Assembly: GCF_002844235.1 (NCBI RefSeq)
Contig: NZ_PGTS01000001.1
Span: 919,614 to 983,613 of the forward strand
Source of the DNA: Thalassospira povalilytica
GTDB lineage: Bacteria > Pseudomonadota > Alphaproteobacteria > Rhodospirillales > Thalassospiraceae
DNA: 64,000 nt
Direction of reading: 5' to 3'
Position numbers and translations under genes: made by a program. The notes beneath the pieces were generated by a model that made no database searches, was not told where the DNA came from, and was given only the letters and a program-made list of their open reading frames with translations. Below, piece by piece: positions 28,913 through 37,758 of the stretch (positions are counted from its first letter, which is position 1; each line of letters starts with the position of its first letter).

Positions 28913-30688
28913 ATGAACGCGATCAACAAGAATTTGCCGACCTGGGATCTGACGGATCTCTATAACGATCCAAAAGACCCCGCTATCCGGCGCGATCTTG
29001 ATGATGCAAAAAATCGCAGTCAGGCGTTCCAAAAAAGCTATCAGGGCAAATTGAACGATCTGTCGGGCGACGAACTGGCAGGCGCGATTGCCGAATATGA
29101 AGCCATCAGCGAGATTTGCGGTAAAATCGGCTCCTTTGCACAGCTGCTTTATGCCGGTGACAGTGCCGATCCCGCAATTGGTCAGTTCTATCAGTCGGTT
29201 CAGGAAGAAATGACGGCGATTTCAAGCCTGTCGCTGTTCTTCGGGCTTGAGCTGAACCGGATCGAAGATGACGCGCTTGATGCGAAATATGCCGAAAGTG
29301 CGGAGCTGCGCCGGTATCGCCCGTGGCTGAATGAAAACCGGGCCTTCCGCCCGCACCAGCTGTCTGACGAAGTCGAACAGGTTCTTCATGAACGCCGTGT
29401 CGCCGGATCAAGCGCCTGGGTGCGCCTGTTTGATCAGACCATGGCCGATCTGCGCTTCCCGATTGATGGCAATGAGCTGACCATGTCGGACGCATCAAAC
29501 ATGCTGTCCTCGACCAAGGTGGAAGATCGCAAAAAGGCCGCCAAGGCAATTGGCGATGTTCTGGGCAAGAATATCAAGCTTCTGGCGCATATCACCAACA
29601 CCCTTGCCAAGGACAAGGAGATTGATGATCGCCTGCGCAAATTTGCCACCCCGGTATCGTCGCGCAACCTGTCCAACCAGGTCGAAGACGAAGTGGTTGA
29701 TGCGCTTAACACCGCCGTTAAAAACAGCCATGCCGATCTGTCGCACCGTTATTATCGCCTGAAGGCAAAATGGTTCGGTGTCGATCAGCTTGATTACTGG
29801 GACCGTAACGCGCCGCTTCCTGATGACGATGATCGTCAGATCGATTGGGAAACCGCACGGTCGACCGTGCTTAAGGCTTATGGTGAATTTTCACCGGAAC
29901 TGGCCGCCGTTGGGCAGAAATTCTTTGATAATCCATGGATCGATGTGCCGCCGCGTGCCGGTAAATCATCGGGTGCCTTTGCCCATCCGACCGTACCGTC
30001 AGCCCATCCCTATTTGCTGCTGAACTATCACGGCAAAACGCGTGATGTGATGACCCTTGCCCATGAACTGGGCCATGGTGTGCACCAGGTTCTGGCCGGT
30101 GAACATGGCTACTTTCTGTCTGATACGCCGCTGACCCTTGCGGAAACCGCATCGGTATTTGGCGAAATGCTGACTTTCCAGTCGATGCTGCGCTCGGAAA
30201 CCGATCCGAAGATGAAACGCATCATGCTGGCCGGCAAGGTTGAGGATATGCTCAACACCGTCGTGCGTCAGATCGCGTTCTTCGAGTTCGAAAAACGCGT
30301 CCATGACAAGCGCCGCGAAGGTGAATTGACCGTTGATGAGATCTGCGAGATCTGGCTTGCCGTACAACATGAAAGTCTGGGCGATGCCATCCGGTATGAG
30401 GACGAGTACAAATATTACTGGTCCTACATTCCGCACTTCATCCATTCGCCGTTCTATGTGTATGCCTATGCCTTTGGTGATTGCCTTGTGAACTCGCTTT
30501 ATGATGTTTACGAACACGCCGAAGACGGCTTCCAGCAGAAATATCTTGATATGCTGAAAGCTGGGGGCACCAAACATCACAAGGAACTTCTGGCACCGTT
30601 CGGTCTTGATGCATCCGACCCGGCCTTCTGGCAACGGGGTCTGAACATGATCAAACGCATGATCGACGAGCTGGAGGAGCTTTCCTGA
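28913..30688 (+). CDS. pepF: oligoendopeptidase F
   Basis: The 591-residue zinc metallopeptidase of family M3 degrades cytoplasmic oligopeptides. The zinc-binding HEXXH motif lies in LAHELGHGVHQVL (about residue 383), and the third ligand glutamate in the downstream ETASVFGEM. The N-terminal helical region and length are typical of the PepF/M3B group. GGAGGA precedes the ATG. The downstream ABC1-family kinase starts 1 base after its stop, with its ribosome-binding site inside the end of pepF, so the pair is translationally linked. Confidence 0.94.
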   Translation: MNAINKNLPTWDLTDLYNDPKDPAIRRDLDDAKNRSQAFQKSYQGKLNDLSGDELAGAIAEYEAISEICGKIGSFAQLLYAGDSADPAIGQFYQSVQEEMTAISSLSLFFGLELNRIEDDALDAKYAESAELRRYRPWLNENRAFRPHQLSDEVEQVLHERRVAGSSAWVRLFDQTMADLRFPIDGNELTMSDASNMLSSTKVEDRKKAAKAIGDVLGKNIKLLAHITNTLAKDKEIDDRLRKFATPVSSRNLSNQVEDEVVDALNTAVKNSHADLSHRYYRLKAKWFGVDQLDYWDRNAPLPDDDDRQIDWETARSTVLKAYGEFSPELAAVGQKFFDNPWIDVPPRAGKSSGAFAHPTVPSAHPYLLLNYHGKTRDVMTLAHELGHGVHQVLAGEHGYFLSDTPLTLAETASVFGEMLTFQSMLRSETDPKMKRIMLAGKVEDMLNTVVRQIAFFEFEKRVHDKRREGELTVDEICEIWLAVQHESLGDAIRYEDEYKYYWSYIPHFIHSPFYVYAYAFGDCLVNSLYDVYEHAEDGFQQKYLDMLKAGGTKHHKELLAPFGLDASDPAFWQRGLNMIKRMIDELEELS

Positions 30689-30689
30689 C

Positions 30690-32069
30690 ATGAATGCAGA
30701 CGACGATGATTTTACCCCACCTTCCGAAGAAAACAGGTTTGGCGGGCGGGTTCGTCGTTATGCAAGGGTGGGGGCGTCGGCCGGGAAACTGGCCGCACGC
30801 CTTGCCACCGGAAAGGTGTTCGGCGGCGAAATTGATCACGCCAAATATGCTGCCGAACTGACCTCGGCCCTGGGCGGGTTGAAAGGCCCGCTTATGAAAG
30901 TGGCCCAGATCCTTTCAACCATCCCCGATGCCCTGCCCAAGGAATATACCCAGGCCCTGGCACAGCTTCAGGCCGATGCGCCCAGCATGGGCTGGCTGTT
31001 TGTCAAACGCCGGATGCGCAGTGAACTGGGGGCGGGATGGCAATCAAATTTCACTGAATTCAGCCACGATGCGGTGGCCGCTGCATCGCTTGGACAGGTG
31101 CATAAGGCAACCCTGCCCGACGGGCGCGACGTGGCCTGCAAGCTGCAATATCCCGATATGTCGGCAACGGTTGAGGCCGACCTTAAGCAGCTTCGCGCCG
31201 CCTTTGCGATCTATAAGCGCTATGACAGTGCGATCGATGCTGAAAATATCCAGAACGAACTGACTGCACGCCTGCGCGAAGAACTTGATTACGCCCGCGA
31301 AGCCAAACATATGCGCCTTTATGGTCACATGCTGGCCGGTGAAAATACCGTGCATGTTCCCGAACCGGTAGACGGGCTGACCACCGGGCGGCTTTTGACC
31401 ATGACCTGGCAAAACGGACAGAAGTTCCAGAAATTCCTTGATAGCAATCCCGATCAGGATGCGCGCAATCAGGTGGCGCTTAACATGTTCCGGGCCTGGT
31501 ATGTGCCGTTTTACCGTTATGGCGTCATTCATGGTGACCCGCATCTGGGTAATTACACATTGCGCGATGACCTGTCGGTCAATCTTCTGGATTTTGGCTG
31601 TATCCGAATCTTCAAGCCCGATTTCGTCAAGGCAGTGATCACGCTTTATGAAGCCCTTCGTGACGAGGACGAGGAAAAGGCCGTTTCCGCCTATGAAAGC
31701 TGGGGCTTTGAGGCGCCGTCACGCGAACTGATTGATGTGCTTAATATCTGGGCCAGCTTTGTTTATGGCCCGATCCTTGATGACCGCGAACGCAAAATGG
31801 GCGAAACCAATTCGGTTGCCTATGGCGCGGAAGTCGCCGCCAAGGTCCATCAGGAACTGCGCCGTGTCGGCGGGGTCAAGCCGCCACGTGAATTCGTGCT
31901 GGTCGATCGCGCCGCTGTCGGGCTGGGGGCTGTGTTCCTGCGCCTTGATGCGCATGTGAACTGGTATCGCCTGTTCCATGATCTGGTGGGCGATTTTGAT
32001 GTCTCTGAACTCGAATCCCGTCAGAAAAAGGCCCTTGATCTGATCGGGCTGGAACGCCCGGAAGATTGA
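30690..32069 (+). CDS. ABC1/ADCK-family (UbiB-like) kinase
   Basis: The 459-residue protein is an atypical protein-kinase-like ATPase. It has the family's N-terminal KGPLMKVAQILSTIPDALPKEY segment (the KxGQ-type motif, here MKVAQ), the alanine-rich loop AAASLGQVHKA replacing the usual glycine-rich loop, the catalytic HGDPHLGNY and the metal-binding LLDFG. No C-terminal membrane anchor is obvious, unlike UbiB. Relatives support ubiquinone synthesis or lipid metabolism. It follows pepF by one base. Co-expression with a peptidase says little about its role, so the exact function is open. Confidence 0.88.
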   Translation: MNADDDDFTPPSEENRFGGRVRRYARVGASAGKLAARLATGKVFGGEIDHAKYAAELTSALGGLKGPLMKVAQILSTIPDALPKEYTQALAQLQADAPSMGWLFVKRRMRSELGAGWQSNFTEFSHDAVAAASLGQVHKATLPDGRDVACKLQYPDMSATVEADLKQLRAAFAIYKRYDSAIDAENIQNELTARLREELDYAREAKHMRLYGHMLAGENTVHVPEPVDGLTTGRLLTMTWQNGQKFQKFLDSNPDQDARNQVALNMFRAWYVPFYRYGVIHGDPHLGNYTLRDDLSVNLLDFGCIRIFKPDFVKAVITLYEALRDEDEEKAVSAYESWGFEAPSRELIDVLNIWASFVYGPILDDRERKMGETNSVAYGAEVAAKVHQELRRVGGVKPPREFVLVDRAAVGLGAVFLRLDAHVNWYRLFHDLVGDFDVSELESRQKKALDLIGLERPED

Positions 32070-32355
32070 TAACCCGCTTATAAGTCGCGACGATTCGTGG
32101 TTCGAGGCGGCGGAATCGGGGCTGGTTTTCGCCAAACAGATCGATGTTTGATCGCATCCGAGACAAAAAACACTTCCGTTTCTCACGCGAACGATAAGTT
32201 TTTTTGCGAACTTTTTCATAATTCAAGCGTTCCCAGATCAATGCCAGTCAGGCATTTGATGCAGACTTGCGCGTTTGTTTGTAAGATAATGTTCACTTTC
32301 TGCGTGGGGTGAAAATAGGGGAAACTGCTGTAAATCAACGTTCTATTGTGTGATG

Positions 32356-32408
32356 GTGCGGATCAAGACCTGTTCCGTTACGGAAATAAAATGTGCGAAA
32401 ATCCGCAC
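32356..32408. repeat. nested perfect inverted repeats
   Basis: GTGCGGAT (32356-32363) is matched by ATCCGCAC (32401-32408), and between them lies TTCCGT-T-ACGGAA (32373-32385). Two nested palindromes in AT-rich intergenic DNA suggest an operator region or a structured transcript end. Confidence 0.6.
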
Positions 32409-32504
32409 ATAACGCAATTTCGCGGTTGTTAATCGAAATTCAGTTAAACTGATTTTTTATAGGTTTTTGATATTGTGGTTGTTGGTGGGAAATCGCATCT
32501 TGCT

Positions 32505-32660
32505 TTCAACGCAGACATGGCGGGGCGTCATTGATTGTTTGTCCTGAGCACCAATGGCGGGTGGGACCTGACATGTCACCAAGGCTTTATGCCTCGGAAT
32601 GCGTGGTGGGAAAGTGGGCGGTTTCTTCTGCGTTAGCTGGAAGAACCGCCTTTTTTCTTT
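32505..32660 (+). ncRNA. candidate structured RNA or leader upstream of pntAA
   Basis: No gene lies between 32070 and 32785 (716 bases), yet this stretch folds well and ends in a strong terminator. Predicted helices: GTCC (32541-32544) with GGAC around CACC/GGTG, a second hairpin bounded by CACCA/TGGTG with AGGC-TTTAT-GCCT inside, and the terminator at 32617-32656. AACGCAGA (32508-32515) is perfectly complementary to TCTGCGTT (32627-32634), which lies in the terminator hairpin, so an alternative pairing could open the terminator. It could be a free small RNA or an attenuator of the transhydrogenase operon, whose first start codon is 126 bases beyond the T-tract. Not matched to a named RNA family; the 5' end is a guess. 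Confidence 0.5.
32617..32656 (+). terminator. intrinsic terminator in the pntAA upstream region
   Basis: GGCGGTT (32617-32623) pairs with AACCGCC (32644-32650), extended by CTTC/GAAG across one bulged base, and is followed by TTTTTTCTTT. It is unusual to find this before a gene without one in front of it. Confidence 0.85.
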
Positions 32661-32785
32661 CCGGGCAAGGGTGCCGGTAGCCGGATCAAAACAGAATGCG
32701 TGATGACATTCTGAAACCGGTTACTTCGCAATAACAACAAGAATTACCGTGCTTACCATTACATTAGGGAAGGAGGTCTAACGCG

Positions 32786-33949
32786 ATGAAACTGGCCGTT
32801 CCAAAGGAAATATGGCCCGGAGAGAAGCGCGTTGCCGTCACACCAGAGACCGTCAAGAAGCTGAAGGCTCTGGGGTTCGACGTCGCAATTGAGGCTGGTG
32901 CCGGAATTGACGCCGCCATACCGGATGATCGCTTTGTCGATGCCGGTGCAACCATTGCCAAGACAATGAAAACGACCGTGAAGGATGCCGATGTCATCTT
33001 CAAGGTTCGCCCACCTGTCATTGATGGCAAAACCAACGAATTGACGGCTTATAAAAAGGGGGCTGCTGTTGTTGCCCTGCTTGAGCCCTATGACCGCAAA
33101 GACCTGATCGATGCGATGGCCAAGGCCGGGGTTGATGGCTATTCCATGGAACTGATGCCGCGTATTTCGCGCGCCCAGTCGATGGATGTTCTGTCGTCGC
33201 AATCCAACCTTGCCGGATATCGCGCGGTTCTTGACGCCGCCCATGAGTTCGGCCGGATCTATCCGATGATGATGACGGCTGCCGGCACCTTGCCGCCCGC
33301 CCGTGTTGTTGTGGTCGGGGCCGGTGTTGCCGGCCTTCAGGCCATTGCAACGGCCAAGCGCCTTGGTGCCGTTGTGTCGGCATTTGACGTGCGCCCGGCG
33401 GTCAAGGAACAGGTCCAGTCGCTTGGCGGTACCTTTATCGAAGTCGAAGACGACAATGCATCGGATGCAGAAACCTCTGGCGGCTATGCCAAGGAAATGT
33501 CGGACGACTATAAGAAAAAGCAGGCCGAGAAGCTCAAGGAAGTTCTGGCCAAGACCGACATCGTCATTACGACCGCGCTTATTCCCGGCCGTCCGGCCCC
33601 GGAAATTGTCACAGCCGACATGGTTGCAGGCATGAAGCCGGGCTCGGTGATCATTGATCTGGCTGCGGAACGCGGTGGCAACGTTGCCGGTGTGAAGCTT
33701 GGCGAAACGGTTCTGACCGACAATGGCGTCAAGCTGATCGGTCCGGCAAATATCACAAGCTCGGTCGCGACCGATGCAACCGCGATGTATGCCAAGAACC
33801 TTTTGAACTTCATTACCCTTTCTGTCGACAAGGACAAGGGCGCACTGGTGTTTGACGGCGAAGACCAGATCATCGCCGAAACCAGGCTCACCCACGACGG
33901 AAAGGTCGTCCATCCGAAATTCGGCGGGGAGGAGGTCGCAAATGGCTGA
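32786..33949 (+). CDS. pntAA: NAD(P) transhydrogenase subunit alpha part 1 (NAD-binding domain I)
   Basis: The 387-residue soluble subunit binds NAD(H) and donates hydride in the proton-driven reduction of NADP. It starts with [21 protein letters not shown], has the conserved [28 protein letters not shown] block, and the Rossmann loop [22 protein letters not shown]. The three-gene form of the enzyme, with separate PntAA and PntAB, is well known from Rhodospirillum rubrum and other alphaproteobacteria. A GGGAAGGAGG ribosome-binding site lies 11 bases before the ATG. The pntAB start overlaps its stop by 8 bases. Confidence 0.96.
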   Translation: MKLAVPKEIWPGEKRVAVTPETVKKLKALGFDVAIEAGAGIDAAIPDDRFVDAGATIAKTMKTTVKDADVIFKVRPPVIDGKTNELTAYKKGAAVVALLEPYDRKDLIDAMAKAGVDGYSMELMPRISRAQSMDVLSSQSNLAGYRAVLDAAHEFGRIYPMMMTAAGTLPPARVVVVGAGVAGLQAIATAKRLGAVVSAFDVRPAVKEQVQSLGGTFIEVEDDNASDAETSGGYAKEMSDDYKKKQAEKLKEVLAKTDIVITTALIPGRPAPEIVTADMVAGMKPGSVIIDLAAERGGNVAGVKLGETVLTDNGVKLIGPANITSSVATDATAMYAKNLLNFITLSVDKDKGALVFDGEDQIIAETRLTHDGKVVHPKFGGEEVANG

Positions 33950-34373
33950 TCAATCCGTAGCCCAGAATGCAAATGAACTGCGTGATGCCGCCCTTGGTCT
34001 GGCAGAAAAGGCTGCAAAGCTTGCCGACAGTCTGGCAAGTGGCGCAACCGACGCAGCAAACACCGCCACGGTCGCAGTCCAGGGAACGGGCGTCAGCCCG
34101 ACGGTTCTTGGTCTGACCGTGTTCGTACTGGCCTGTTTTGTCGGCTATTACGTGGTATGGAAAGTCACCCCGGCCCTTCATTCACCCCTGATGGCGGTTA
34201 CCAACGCCATTTCGTCGGTGATTATTGTCGGTGCACTTCTTGCAGCAGGCCCGGTGGAGATGAACTTCTCCAAGATGATGGGCTTCATCGCGGTGGTGTT
34301 GGCATCGGTCAACATCTTTGGCGGCTTTATCGTCGCCCAGCGCATGCTGCATATGTTCAAGAAAAAGAAGTAG
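33942..34373 (+). CDS. pntAB: NAD(P) transhydrogenase subunit alpha part 2 (membrane)
   Basis: The 143-residue inner-membrane subunit has an N-terminal Ala-rich soluble stretch (about 1-55, rich in [11 protein letters not shown]) and then about three membrane helices ([50 protein letters not shown]). With PntB it forms the proton channel. The start at 33942 follows GGGGAGGAGG and lies inside the end of pntAA. It is followed by pntB after 12 bases. The long N-terminal extension before the first helix is larger than in the R. rubrum protein as I recall it. Confidence 0.92.
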   Translation: MADQSVAQNANELRDAALGLAEKAAKLADSLASGATDAANTATVAVQGTGVSPTVLGLTVFVLACFVGYYVVWKVTPALHSPLMAVTNAISSVIIVGALLAAGPVEMNFSKMMGFIAVVLASVNIFGGFIVAQRMLHMFKKKK

Positions 34374-34385
34374 GGGGAACACACA

Positions 34386-35783
34386 ATGTCGGAAAACCTT
34401 TCGGCTTTCCTGTATCTGGTGGCCTCGGTCTGCTTCATCCTGTCGTTGCGCGGACTTTCGTCACCTGAATCGGCCCGGACCGGGAACATTCTTGGCATGG
34501 TGGGTATGGCAATTGCCATCTTTACCACGCTGGCATCCCCGGCGGTGCTGTCTTATACCACCATCATTGTCGGCATCCTGATTGGCGGTGCGATCGGTAC
34601 GGTGATCGCCCTTAAAATCCAGATGACCGCCTTGCCACAGCTTGTCGCGGCCTTCCATTCGCTTGTCGGTCTGGCAGCGGTGTTTGTTGCCGGTGCGGCC
34701 CTGTATTCGCCCGGTGCCTATGGCATCGGAACGGCGGGCAATATCGGTGCGGCCAGCCTGATTGAAATGGGGCTTGGCGTTGCCATCGGTGCGATTACCT
34801 TTACCGGATCGCTGGTTGCATTCGGCAAGTTGCAGGGCATTGTTTCGGGGACGCCGGTACGCTTCCCGGGGCAGCATATGCTGAACCTGTGCATCGGGAT
34901 TGGCATTGTTGTCTTTGCCATCATCCTTGTTGCAACCGAAAGCCACACGGCCTTCTGGATCCTGGTGGCGCTGGCGCTTGTTCTGGGCATCACGCTGATC
35001 ATTCCGATTGGCGGGGCGGACATGCCGGTCGTTGTTTCCATGCTGAACTCCTATTCCGGCTGGGCAGCATGTGGCATCGGCTTTACCCTGCAAAACAATG
35101 CGCTGATCATTACCGGTGCGCTGGTCGGTGCGTCGGGGGCGATCCTGTCCTACATCATGTGCAAGGGCATGAACCGTTCGATCTTCAACGTCATCTTTGG
35201 TGGCTTTGGTGCCGAAGGTGAAGCTGCCGCTGCTGGTGGCGGTGATGGCGATCGTGCGGTCAAATCCGGCTCGGCCGATGATGCGGCCTTCATCATGAAG
35301 AATGCATCGAACGTGATCATCGTTCCGGGCTATGGCATGGCAGTCGCACAGGCACAGCACGCCCTGCGTGAAATGGCCGATATCCTCAAGGCCGAGGGTG
35401 TCAATGTCCGCTACGCCATCCATCCGGTCGCAGGTCGAATGCCCGGTCACATGAACGTGCTTCTGGCCGAGGCCAGCGTTCCCTATGACGACGTTCTGGA
35501 AATGGAAGAAATCAACCGTGATTTCGGATCCGCCGACGTTGCCTTTGTCATCGGGGCCAACGACATCACCAACCCGGCCGCCAAAACCGATCCGGCCAGC
35601 CCGATCTTTGGCATGCCGATCCTTGAAGTCGAAAAGGCCAAAACGGTCCTGTTCGTCAAACGCGGCATGTCAGCCGGTTACGCTGGCATCCAGAACGAAC
35701 TGTTCTTCAAGGACAACACCATGATGCTGTTTGGTGACGCCAAAAAGATGTGCGAAGAAATCTTCATGCATCTTGATAACTGA
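34386..35783 (+). CDS. pntB: NAD(P) transhydrogenase subunit beta
   Basis: The 465-residue subunit contains 8-9 membrane helices (about 1-265) and a C-terminal NADP-binding domain III (about 290-465) with GYGMAVAQAQHALREMADIL, HPVAGRMPGHMNVLLAEA, VAFVIGANDITNPAA and the closing VKRGMSAGYAGIQNELF. It completes the proton-translocating enzyme that balances NADPH against NADH, likely an NADPH source for biosynthesis or antioxidant defence. A GGGGGA ribosome-binding site precedes the ATG. An intrinsic terminator follows, so the operon is pntAA-pntAB-pntB. Confidence 0.96.
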   Translation: MSENLSAFLYLVASVCFILSLRGLSSPESARTGNILGMVGMAIAIFTTLASPAVLSYTTIIVGILIGGAIGTVIALKIQMTALPQLVAAFHSLVGLAAVFVAGAALYSPGAYGIGTAGNIGAASLIEMGLGVAIGAITFTGSLVAFGKLQGIVSGTPVRFPGQHMLNLCIGIGIVVFAIILVATESHTAFWILVALALVLGITLIIPIGGADMPVVVSMLNSYSGWAACGIGFTLQNNALIITGALVGASGAILSYIMCKGMNRSIFNVIFGGFGAEGEAAAAGGGDGDRAVKSGSADDAAFIMKNASNVIIVPGYGMAVAQAQHALREMADILKAEGVNVRYAIHPVAGRMPGHMNVLLAEASVPYDDVLEMEEINRDFGSADVAFVIGANDITNPAAKTDPASPIFGMPILEVEKAKTVLFVKRGMSAGYAGIQNELFFKDNTMMLFGDAKKMCEEIFMHLDN

Positions 35784-35811
35784 TCAAACCATTCGGTTTG
35801 AAAATGAAGAA

Positions 35812-35839
35812 GGCGGCTCCGATGGGGCCGCCTTTTTTT
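35812..35839 (+). terminator. intrinsic terminator of the pnt operon
   Basis: GGCGGCTCC (35812-35820) pairs with GGGGCCGCC (35824-35832) around GAT, with one T-G pair, and is followed by seven T. Confidence 0.93.
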
Positions 35840-35905
35840 CGTCGGAGTGGTTGCTTATAACCCCAAGCTGTCGGAGGATTTGAACATCATGGATCGGAAG
35901 GTCAT

Positions 35906-36493
35906 ATGTTTCGAATAGTCAGGGTCTCGCTTTTTATGGTGGTTATTCTGTCGATTGCGCTGGTCGCGTCGATGGGGTTGAATATTCTGACCTATGTGCG
36001 TCTGACCGATGAAGACCCGATTGCGACCCTTTATTTCGAACCGGTTTCCGATGATGTGTTTACTGCGCATCTGGTGTCCGATGATCCCGGTGTCAGCGGG
36101 ACTTATGAGATCCTTGGCGATCAGTGGCGGATTGATGCGGAATTCATCAAGCTGAAGCCCTGGGCCAATATCATTGGCATGGATGCGCGTTATCAGCTTG
36201 TGCGGTTCGAGGGCCGCTATCGCGATGTGGTGCGGCAAAATACCGCACCGTTTCGGGCCTATGAGCTTGGGGCGGGCGATGCGCTTGATCTGATCAATTA
36301 TCTGGCAGAATGGAATTTTCTGGTCGATGCCGAATATGGCAGTTCGACCTACACCGATATCAAGGAAGATACGGTGTATCGTGTTTATCGCACCCAGTCG
36401 GGGATTATCATCCGGTCCGAACCGATGCCCGATCCGATTGGGTATGAGCCAACGATGCTTGATGATATCCGGGCCTGGGTGTCGGGAAACTGA
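35906..36493 (+). CDS. membrane-anchored conserved hypothetical protein
   Basis: The 195-residue protein has one N-terminal hydrophobic helix (LFMVVILSIALVASMGLNIL, about residues 9-28) that should anchor it in the inner membrane with the rest in the periplasm. The outside part has FEPVSDDVFTAHLVSDDPG and a conserved-looking segment ending LGAGDALDLINYLAEWNFLVDAEYGSSTYTDIKEDTVYRVYRTQSG. I do not recognise a domain. The start follows GGAAGG about 9 bases upstream. It lies between the pnt operon terminator and the convergent rpsU terminator, so it should be its own unit. Confidence 0.75.
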   Translation: MFRIVRVSLFMVVILSIALVASMGLNILTYVRLTDEDPIATLYFEPVSDDVFTAHLVSDDPGVSGTYEILGDQWRIDAEFIKLKPWANIIGMDARYQLVRFEGRYRDVVRQNTAPFRAYELGAGDALDLINYLAEWNFLVDAEYGSSTYTDIKEDTVYRVYRTQSGIIIRSEPMPDPIGYEPTMLDDIRAWVSGN

Positions 36494-36522
36494 TGTGAAA
36501 TCAGTCGCGTTTCAATAGGCAA

Positions 36523-36562
36523 GAAAAACCAAACCCGCCCGGATTTCTCCGAGGCGGGCTTG
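36523..36562 (-). terminator. intrinsic terminator of rpsU
   Basis: Read on the minus strand, AAGCCCGCC and GGCGGGTTT (one G-T pair) close around an inner CGGA/TCCG stem, followed by GGTTTTTC. It lies 75 bases after the rpsU stop. Confidence 0.88.
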
Positions 36563-36636
36563 GCGCACGGGTCCGAACTTGGCAAGCCAAATTCGATCGT
36601 ACAGTCACGTTCGAGATACCCCGAAAGTGAAAAAGA

Positions 36637-36849
36637 CTAGAAGCCTTCGCGCTCGATGCGCTTACGCTCCAGCTTGCGGGCACGACGGATTGCTTCCGCC
36701 CCTTCGCGAGCTTTCTTCTCCGACGGCTTTTCAAAGTGGCGACGGAGTTTCATCTCACGGAAAATGCCCTCGCGCTGCATCTTTTTCTTAAGCGCTTTCA
36801 GAGCCTGATCGACATTGTTGTCGCGAACGATTACCTGCACGGAAACCAC
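36637..36849 (-). CDS. rpsU: 30S ribosomal protein bS21
   Basis: The 70-residue basic protein binds the small subunit near the mRNA start region. It begins [46 protein letters not shown], the classic bS21 sequence, with a C-terminal Arg/Lys/Glu helix. The start is GTG at 36847-36849, with GAAAGGAG a few bases upstream. It is monocistronic: a terminator follows, and upstream lies a leader with a hairpin and U-tract (annotated separately). bS21 levels often vary with growth, so leader control would be sensible. Confidence 0.95.
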   Translation of the reverse strand: MVSVQVIVRDNNVDQALKALKKKMQREGIFREMKLRRHFEKPSEKKAREGAEAIRRARKLERKRIEREGF

Positions 36850-36857
36850 GCTCCTTT

Positions 36858-36922
36858 CAAAAAAACAAAAACACCCGGAGTGCGGAATGCTCCCCGGTTG
36901 GATTTACGGTCAAGCTGACCGT
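36858..36922 (-). promoter_or_regulatory. rpsU leader: two hairpins and a U-tract (candidate attenuator)
   Basis: On the minus strand the leader carries ACGGTCA-loop-TGACCGT (36906-36922, seven perfect pairs), then an imperfect hairpin ACC/GGT plus GGAG/CTCC (36873-36898), then a run of about 14 bases that is nearly all T (36858-36871) directly before the ribosome-binding site. Hairpin plus U-tract is a terminator shape placed just upstream of the gene. No other minus-strand gene lies upstream for it to terminate. Control by bS21 itself or by readthrough is inference. Confidence 0.45.
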
Positions 36923-37206
36923 GGCCTGTATATAGTGCAAACCGGCCAAAAAGAAAAGAGGGAAGGGGATATTCGCCTTTGACGTTTATACATGCCTGCA
37001 CCGCAAAACGCCAAGGCATGGGAGGTGAATTTCCGATGTCGGTTTTGTGATGGGATGCTTTGGGTGAATTATATAGTAAAAATAAAATCAAAAGTTGCTA
37101 TAATGCGTTGACAAAATTCAATATATCGCGGGCCACCAAGGGTGATCAGCCCCGGATATCAAAACGCACAAGACAAGGTTGGTTCAAAAACGGGTAGGGT
37201 CCACAG
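36923..37206. other. AT-rich promoter region between rpsU and membrane protein gene
   Basis: Together with the rpsU leader this is a 357-base gap between divergent genes. It contains a perfect TATAAT at 37099-37104 and a TTGACA nearby at 37109-37114, but the two are not at a sigma-70 spacing, so the promoter cannot be assigned firmly. A TATATA lies near the rpsU transcription start. Confidence 0.4.
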
Positions 37207-37758
37207 ATGGAAAACAGTCTGCGCGAAGCGGCAATTGCCCATGCGCCGTTCTTTGTTACAGCGCCGGGCGATACCGATGCCCTGTTTGTCGGTGTTGTCT
37301 GGTTTGTGATTCTGGCGGTGTTTTTGATCGGGGCGTTTTATCTGAATATCCATGCCTTGCCCGAACGGTTGGCCCATCACGCCAATCACACCCAAATTCA
37401 GCTGATCGGTGTTCTGACGCTTTTGGCGTTATTTACCCATAATAACGTGTTCTGGGTGGCGGCACTGGTTCTGGCGGTGATCCGGTTCCCCGATTTCATT
37501 TCCCCGATTCAGGCGATTGCCAATGCGCTTATGGCAATGGCGCAGGCCAAGGGGGCGACCATAAGCCCCGGTGATGCGACCCAAAGCCCGTCGCCAAGCC
37601 CGTCGCCAAGCCCGTCGTCAAGCCCATCGGGAACCCCGGCGCCAAACCCGTCACCAGCAACGGCACATGGGACAACCGATGTGAAACCGGCGGACGGGGC
37701 AGCCAACCCTAATCGGTCATCCGGGGACGCGCGTCAGGAGAATCCGAAAGATGTTTGA
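37207..37758 (+). CDS. small inner-membrane protein with Ser-Pro repeat tail
   Basis: The 183-residue protein has three predicted membrane helices: VGVVWFVILAVFLIGAFYL, IQLIGVLTLLALFTH and VFWVAALVLAVI, and a hydrophilic C-terminal half from about 120. The tail contains a Ser-Pro run (SPSPSPSPSSSPSG) encoded by an imperfect 12-base tandem repeat near 37585-37630. It overlaps the start of the HlyD-type adaptor by 8 bases and so is probably co-translated with it. Related proteins form the inner-membrane partner of YibH-type adaptors, but the family is not certain. Confidence 0.7.
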   Translation: MENSLREAAIAHAPFFVTAPGDTDALFVGVVWFVILAVFLIGAFYLNIHALPERLAHHANHTQIQLIGVLTLLALFTHNNVFWVAALVLAVIRFPDFISPIQAIANALMAMAQAKGATISPGDATQSPSPSPSPSPSSSPSGTPAPNPSPATAHGTTDVKPADGAANPNRSSGDARQENPKDV

